From assembly GCF_003428645.1 (NCBI RefSeq), contig NZ_QVQH01000036.1, positions 1 to 35,339 on the forward strand: a DNA stretch of 35,339 bases, read 5' to 3'. The notes beneath the pieces are model-generated. The model did not search any database. It saw nothing but the letters and a program-made list of their open reading frames with translations, and was not told the DNA's origin. Shown here one piece after another: positions 32,668-35,339 of the stretch; the stretch's first letter is position 1, and every line of letters begins with the position of its first letter. The stretch comes from Geodermatophilus marinus (GTDB lineage Bacteria; Actinomycetota; Actinomycetes; Mycobacteriales; Geodermatophilaceae). The translations under genes and the position numbers were made by a program.

Positions 32668-32771
32668 GGCCCCCGACCCTACGCGGGGCTCCGGCGCGCC
32701 TCCCCTCCGCGCCGCGGGCGAGCCCCCGCCCCGGGGGGAGCCCGGCCGCCGGCGCCCGCGAGGATGGCCCG

Positions 32772-33203
32772 GTGCGCGCGGTGGTGAGCAGGGTGGCCTC
32801 GGCCTCCGTGACGGTGGACGGGGCGGTCGTCGGCGAGATCGGCCGCGGCCTGCTGGCCCTGGTCGGCGTCGGGCACGAGGACGACGCCGACCGCGCCCGG
32901 GCGCTGGCGCGGAAGGTCCACGAGCTGCGGGTGTTCCCCACCGAGGAGGGTGCCCGCTCGGCCGCCGACCTCGCCCTGCCCGTCCTGGTCGTGAGCCAGT
33001 TCACGCTGTACGCCGACACGCGCAAGGGCCGGCGTCCCTCGTGGGACGCGGCCGCGCCCGGGGAGGTCGCCGAGCCGCTGGTCGACGAGGTGGTCGGCGA
33101 GCTGCGCCGCCGCGGCGCCCGGGTCGGGACGGGGGTGTTCGGCGCGCGCATGCAGGTGAGCTCGGTGAATGACGGTCCGATGACACTCCTGCTCGAGGTC
33201 TGA
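32772..33203 (+). CDS. dtd: D-aminoacyl-tRNA deacylase
   Basis: The 143-residue product is a full-length Dtd. It starts [17 protein letters not shown], contains the SQFTLYAD motif (75-82) followed by TRKGRRPS, and ends with NDGPMT (133-138), the cross-subunit Gly-cisPro motif, where Val is more usual than Met. The enzyme is a cytosolic homodimer that frees tRNA from wrongly attached D-amino acids and glycine. The GTG start has GAGGA eight bases upstream. It stands alone and is followed by the sigma-factor gene 237 bases on. Confidence 0.95.
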   Translation: MRAVVSRVASASVTVDGAVVGEIGRGLLALVGVGHEDDADRARALARKVHELRVFPTEEGARSAADLALPVLVVSQFTLYADTRKGRRPSWDAAAPGEVAEPLVDEVVGELRRRGARVGTGVFGARMQVSSVNDGPMTLLLEV

Positions 33204-33274
33204 GCCGCGGCCACGACGGGTAACCGGGTGACACGGCACACGTCCTGTGCGTCTGCTGTGAACCCGGTCGCGGC

Positions 33275-33301
33275 GGAACACCCGGGCGGGTCGGGGCCGT
33301 T
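33275..33301 (+). promoter_or_regulatory. Predicted SigR/SigH-type promoter of sigB
   Basis: GGAAC (33275-33279) and GTT (33299-33301) are separated by 19 bases, matching the GGAAY-N18/19-GTT consensus of the ECF sigma factors SigR (Streptomyces) and SigH (mycobacteria). Mycobacterial sigB is a known target of such sigma factors. The start codon is 139 bases downstream, so the leader would be about 130 bases. It contains a CCCCGC/GCGGGG hairpin at about 33342-33356. Confidence 0.5.
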
Positions 33302-33440
33302 GGACAGGACGTACCACACGGAGACCTGAGCGACGGGCGGACCCCGCGCCGCGGGGCCCCGTCCATGACGCCCGGATGCGGCCGTCGCCACCGACGCCCG
33401 GCGGCTGCATCCGGAACGAAGGCAAGGACGAAGACAGATC

Positions 33441-34424
33441 GTGACGCTGCTGCAGTCTTCCCCCACCGACACCCTCGAGGTGCGCGCCCCGCGGCGCGAG
33501 CCCGACACCACCGGCCTGGTGTCGACCGACCTCGTGCGCGTGTACCTGAACACCATCGGCAAGACGGCGCTGCTCACCGCCGAGCAGGAGGTCGAGCTCG
33601 CCAAGCGCATCGAGGCCGGCCTGTACGCCGAGCGGCTGCTGGGAGAGCGGCAGCTGACCCCGGCGCTGCAGCGGGACTACAAGGCGCTGGCCGTGGACGG
33701 CAAGGCCGCCAAGCGGCACCTGCTGGAGGCCAACCTGCGCCTGGTCGTCTCGGTGGCCAAGCGCTACACCGGCCACGGCATGACCTTCCTGGACCTCATC
33801 CAGGAGGGCAACGTCGGCCTGATCCGCGCCGTGGAGAAGTTCGACTACACCAAGGGCTTCAAGTTCTCGACCTACGCGACGTGGTGGATCCGCCAGGCCA
33901 TCACCCGTGCCATGGCCGACTCGGGCCGCACGATCCGGCTGCCCGTGCACCTGGCCGAGCAGGTGAACAAGGTGGTGCGCACCCGCCGCCGGATCCACCA
34001 GGAGCTGGAGCGGGAGCCCACCGCCGAGGAGCTCGGCCTCGAGCTGGACATGACGCCGGAGCGGGTCACCGAACTGCTCGAGTACTCCCGCGACCTGGTC
34101 AGCCTCGACCAGACCGTGGGCGCCGACGAGGAGTCCCGGCTCGGTGACTTCATCGAGGACGCCGACGCCGCCGTGGCCGAGGACGCCGTCGCCTTCCAGA
34201 TGATGAAGGGCGACGTCCGCAACGTGCTGGCCACGCTCGAGGAGCGCGAGCGCGACGTGGTCGTGCTGCGGTTCGGCCTGGACGGCTCGCAGCCGCGGAC
34301 GCTGGAGCAGATCGGCAAGCAGTTCGGCCTCTCCCGCGAGCGGGTCCGCCAGATCGAGCGCGAGACGATGGCCAAGCTGCGCGACCCGCAGCGCGCCGAC
34401 GCCCTGCGCGACTACCTGGCCTAG
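33441..34424 (+). CDS. sigB: Primary-like (group 2) RNA polymerase sigma factor, SigB type
   Basis: The 327-residue protein has regions 1.2 to 4 of the sigma-70 family without a long region 1.1. Region 1.2 is at 27-60 ([15 protein letters not shown]). Region 2 is at 92-162 ([38 protein letters not shown] and [15 protein letters not shown] for -10 recognition and melting). Region 3 follows, and region 4 (about 262-322) has [20 protein letters not shown] for -35 recognition. Length and N-terminus match mycobacterial SigB, a stress-inducible near copy of the housekeeping factor. The GTG start has only a weak upstream purine run. Two strong hairpins follow the gene. Confidence 0.93.
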   Translation: MTLLQSSPTDTLEVRAPRREPDTTGLVSTDLVRVYLNTIGKTALLTAEQEVELAKRIEAGLYAERLLGERQLTPALQRDYKALAVDGKAAKRHLLEANLRLVVSVAKRYTGHGMTFLDLIQEGNVGLIRAVEKFDYTKGFKFSTYATWWIRQAITRAMADSGRTIRLPVHLAEQVNKVVRTRRRIHQELEREPTAEELGLELDMTPERVTELLEYSRDLVSLDQTVGADEESRLGDFIEDADAAVAEDAVAFQMMKGDVRNVLATLEERERDVVVLRFGLDGSQPRTLEQIGKQFGLSRERVRQIERETMAKLRDPQRADALRDYLA

Positions 34425-34441
34425 CGGCACCGCCCCGGGTG

Positions 34442-34464
34442 CGCACCCCCGCGCGAGGGGTGCG
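34442..34464 (+). terminator. First terminator hairpin after sigB
   Basis: CGCACCCC (34442-34449) pairs perfectly with GGGGTGCG (34457-34464), starting 17 bases after the sigB stop. Confidence 0.55.
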
Positions 34465-34482
34465 GCGGACGGGGACCTCCCC

Positions 34483-34516
34483 GGAGCCGGGCCGCCCCGG
34501 AGGGCGGCCCGGCTCC
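34483..34516 (+). terminator. Second, very strong terminator hairpin after sigB
   Basis: A perfect 15-bp GC stem pairs 34483-34497 with 34502-34516 around the loop CGGA. With the preceding hairpin it forms a tandem terminator without U-tract that should insulate the next gene. Confidence 0.75.
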
Positions 34517-34565
34517 GTCGCGTCCGGGGGAACGGGCACCACGGCAGCGGGCTCCGGGAACCGCG

Positions 34566-34595
34566 TTGACAGCCGCGGCCCGGGACGCCGACCCT
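34566..34595 (+). promoter_or_regulatory. Predicted promoter of the DinB-fold gene
   Basis: A consensus TTGACA (34566-34571) is followed after 18 bases by GACCCT (34590-34595), a weak -10. Transcription would begin at about 34602, within the palindrome that follows. Confidence 0.5.
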
Positions 34596-34597
34596 TG

Positions 34598-34615
34598 CTC
34601 AACCGATCGGTTGAG
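34598..34615. promoter_or_regulatory. Perfect 18-bp palindrome, predicted TetR-type operator
   Basis: CTCAACCGATCGGTTGAG is its own reverse complement. It overlaps the predicted transcription start and runs into the ribosome binding site (GAGGAGG, 34613-34619). The AACCGATCGGTT core is typical of TetR-family operators. A repressor bound here would block initiation. Confidence 0.6.
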
Positions 34616-34624
34616 GAGGCGGTC

Positions 34625-35176
34625 ATGCGGAGCACGGCGGAGCGGTGGCGGGACCTGGCAGGCGCGTTCACCCGCGTCGCGGAGGCGGTGCCCGCCGACG
34701 GGTGGGACCGGCCCGCGCCGTGCGAGGGCTGGGTCGCGCGGGACGTCGTCCGGCACCTCGTCGGGTGGATGCCCGGGCTCTTCCTCGACAGCGCGGGCCT
34801 GCCCCTCCCCGCGGCCCCCCGGGTGGACGACGACCCGGCCGGGGCCTGGCGCGCCGTGGCCACCGCCGTCCAGGCCGCGCTCGACGACCCGGAGACGGCG
34901 CAGCGGCCGACGCAGACCCGCGCCGGCTCGATGACCCTGGAGCAGCTGGTCGCGATGACCGGCCTCATGGACCTGCTCGTGCACGCGTGGGACCTGGCGC
35001 GGGCCACCGGCCAGGACGAGTCGCTCGACCCGGTCGAGGTGCACACCTCCTTGACCGCGATCGAGCCGTGGGACGCCGCCCTGCGCGCCAGCGGTCACTA
35101 CGGCCCACGGGTGCCGGTGCCCGGGGACGCCGACGAGCAGGCCCGGCTGCTTGCCTTCACCGGCCGGCAGCCCTGA
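34625..35176 (+). CDS. Mycothiol-type DinB-fold protein (TIGR03086/maleylpyruvate isomerase N-terminal family)
   Basis: The 183-residue protein has the four-helix DinB fold with metal-binding residues: His44 in VRHLVGW and the pair Asp116 and His120 in MDLLVHAWDLARATG. CEGWVARDVVRHL is the family signature. Members are thought to use mycothiol as a thiol cofactor; the function of this subgroup is not established. The ATG at 34625 has GAGGAGG five bases upstream. A strong -35 and a perfect palindrome precede it, so the gene is probably repressed by a TetR-family protein. None is adjacent in this window, so the repressor may be encoded beyond the IS or elsewhere. Confidence 0.85.
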   Translation: MRSTAERWRDLAGAFTRVAEAVPADGWDRPAPCEGWVARDVVRHLVGWMPGLFLDSAGLPLPAAPRVDDDPAGAWRAVATAVQAALDDPETAQRPTQTRAGSMTLEQLVAMTGLMDLLVHAWDLARATGQDESLDPVEVHTSLTAIEPWDAALRASGHYGPRVPVPGDADEQARLLAFTGRQP

Positions 35177-35182
35177 GGCGCG

Positions 35183-35339
35183 TTATGGGGGTTGACTTAT
35201 GCAACCCTCAGCTCGGCGGCGTGAACCCGTAGCAGGGTGTGCGCGGCGATGGTGGCGGCGGTGCGGGTCAGCAGGCCCCAGAAGGTGTGGGCGCCGTGGC
35301 GGGCCAGTTCCATCCGGTCGGTGAGCTCGCCGAAGGTGA
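35183..35339 (-). mobile_element. End of an insertion sequence, cut by the window
   Basis: The last 157 bases carry the 3' end of a transposase gene and, just beyond its stop, an inverted repeat GGGTTG/CAACCC (35189-35194 with 35202-35207) that probably belongs to the IS terminal repeat. The outer boundary is not certain; the AT-richer TTATGGGGGTTGACTTATG marks it at about 35183. The other end is outside the window. Confidence 0.6.
35197..35339 (-). CDS. Transposase, C-terminal fragment
   Basis: Reading leftwards from the window edge, the frame gives a C-terminus with TFGELTDRMELARHGAHTFW followed by GLLTRTAATIAAHTLLRV, ending in TAA at 35197-35199. The pattern RHGAHTFWGLLTRTAA is typical of the last helix of DDE transposases of actinobacterial IS elements. 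The exact IS family cannot be assigned from 46 residues. The N-terminal part lies outside the window. Confidence 0.6.
   Translation of the reverse strand, partial: TFGELTDRMELARHGAHTFWGLLTRTAATIAAHTLLRVHAAELRVA

Noticed and set aside
1..35339. tRNA, rRNA, CRISPR arrays, phage or plasmid functions
   Set aside because: No regularly spaced repeats, cloverleaf-like sequences, integrase, Rep or Par genes were seen.

Overview
The window is 35.3 kb of very GC-rich DNA with almost exclusively G or C at third codon positions. It carries a SigB-type primary-like sigma factor, large TPR/LuxR and BTAD/AfsR-type regulators, a mycothiol-type DinB-fold enzyme and several probable leaderless starts. This points to an actinobacterium. 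Gene content and style suggest Geodermatophilaceae or a near relative, but that placement is inference. No rRNA, tRNA, CRISPR array or phage module is visible. The right edge cuts into an insertion sequence.

Layout: (1) 1-1578: a partial SRPBCC gene on the minus strand whose recognisable part stops abruptly, then a COG4315-type secreted repeat lipoprotein followed by a possible coupled small ORF. (2) 1691-8667: a TPR-LuxR regulator divergent from a SAM methyltransferase, then a structured leader and a flavin-dependent monooxygenase of acyl-CoA dehydrogenase fold, convergent on a 968-residue BTAD/NB-ARC regulator. (3) 8947-14260: a cell-wall block. An MreB-like ATPase converges on a two-gene operon made of a one-TM protein and a single polypeptide that fuses a SEDS (FtsW/RodA) glycosyltransferase to a class B PBP transpeptidase. 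(4) 14566-15062: the remains of an AI-2E family transporter with two frameshifts and a lost C-terminus. (5) 15174-19956: an Rv2258c-type methyltransferase and a second TPR-LuxR regulator, divergent from an AidB-like flavoprotein. (6) 20020-26717: a BBE-type FAD oxidoreductase behind a Crp/Fnr regulator, then an FAD monooxygenase-like protein divergent from a LAL-type LuxR ATPase. (7) 26807-30700: a rifampicin-phosphotransferase-like PEP-utilising enzyme divergent from a TetR regulator, and an alpha/beta hydrolase. (8) 30963-35339: a DUF368/PopT polyprenyl-phosphate transporter, an HD-domain protein, dtd, sigB, a DinB-fold protein with a perfect 18-bp palindrome at its promoter, and the end of an IS.

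Two themes stand out. The first is peptidoglycan elongation: the MreB-like protein and the SEDS-PBP fusion lie together, and a lipid-carrier recycling transporter lies further along. The second is a high density of transcriptional regulators beside flavoenzymes and methyltransferases. The combination of TPR-LuxR, methyltransferase and acyl-CoA-dehydrogenase-fold flavoprotein occurs twice. The most distinctive single object is the SEDS-PBP fusion, in which all expected catalytic motifs of both halves are present.
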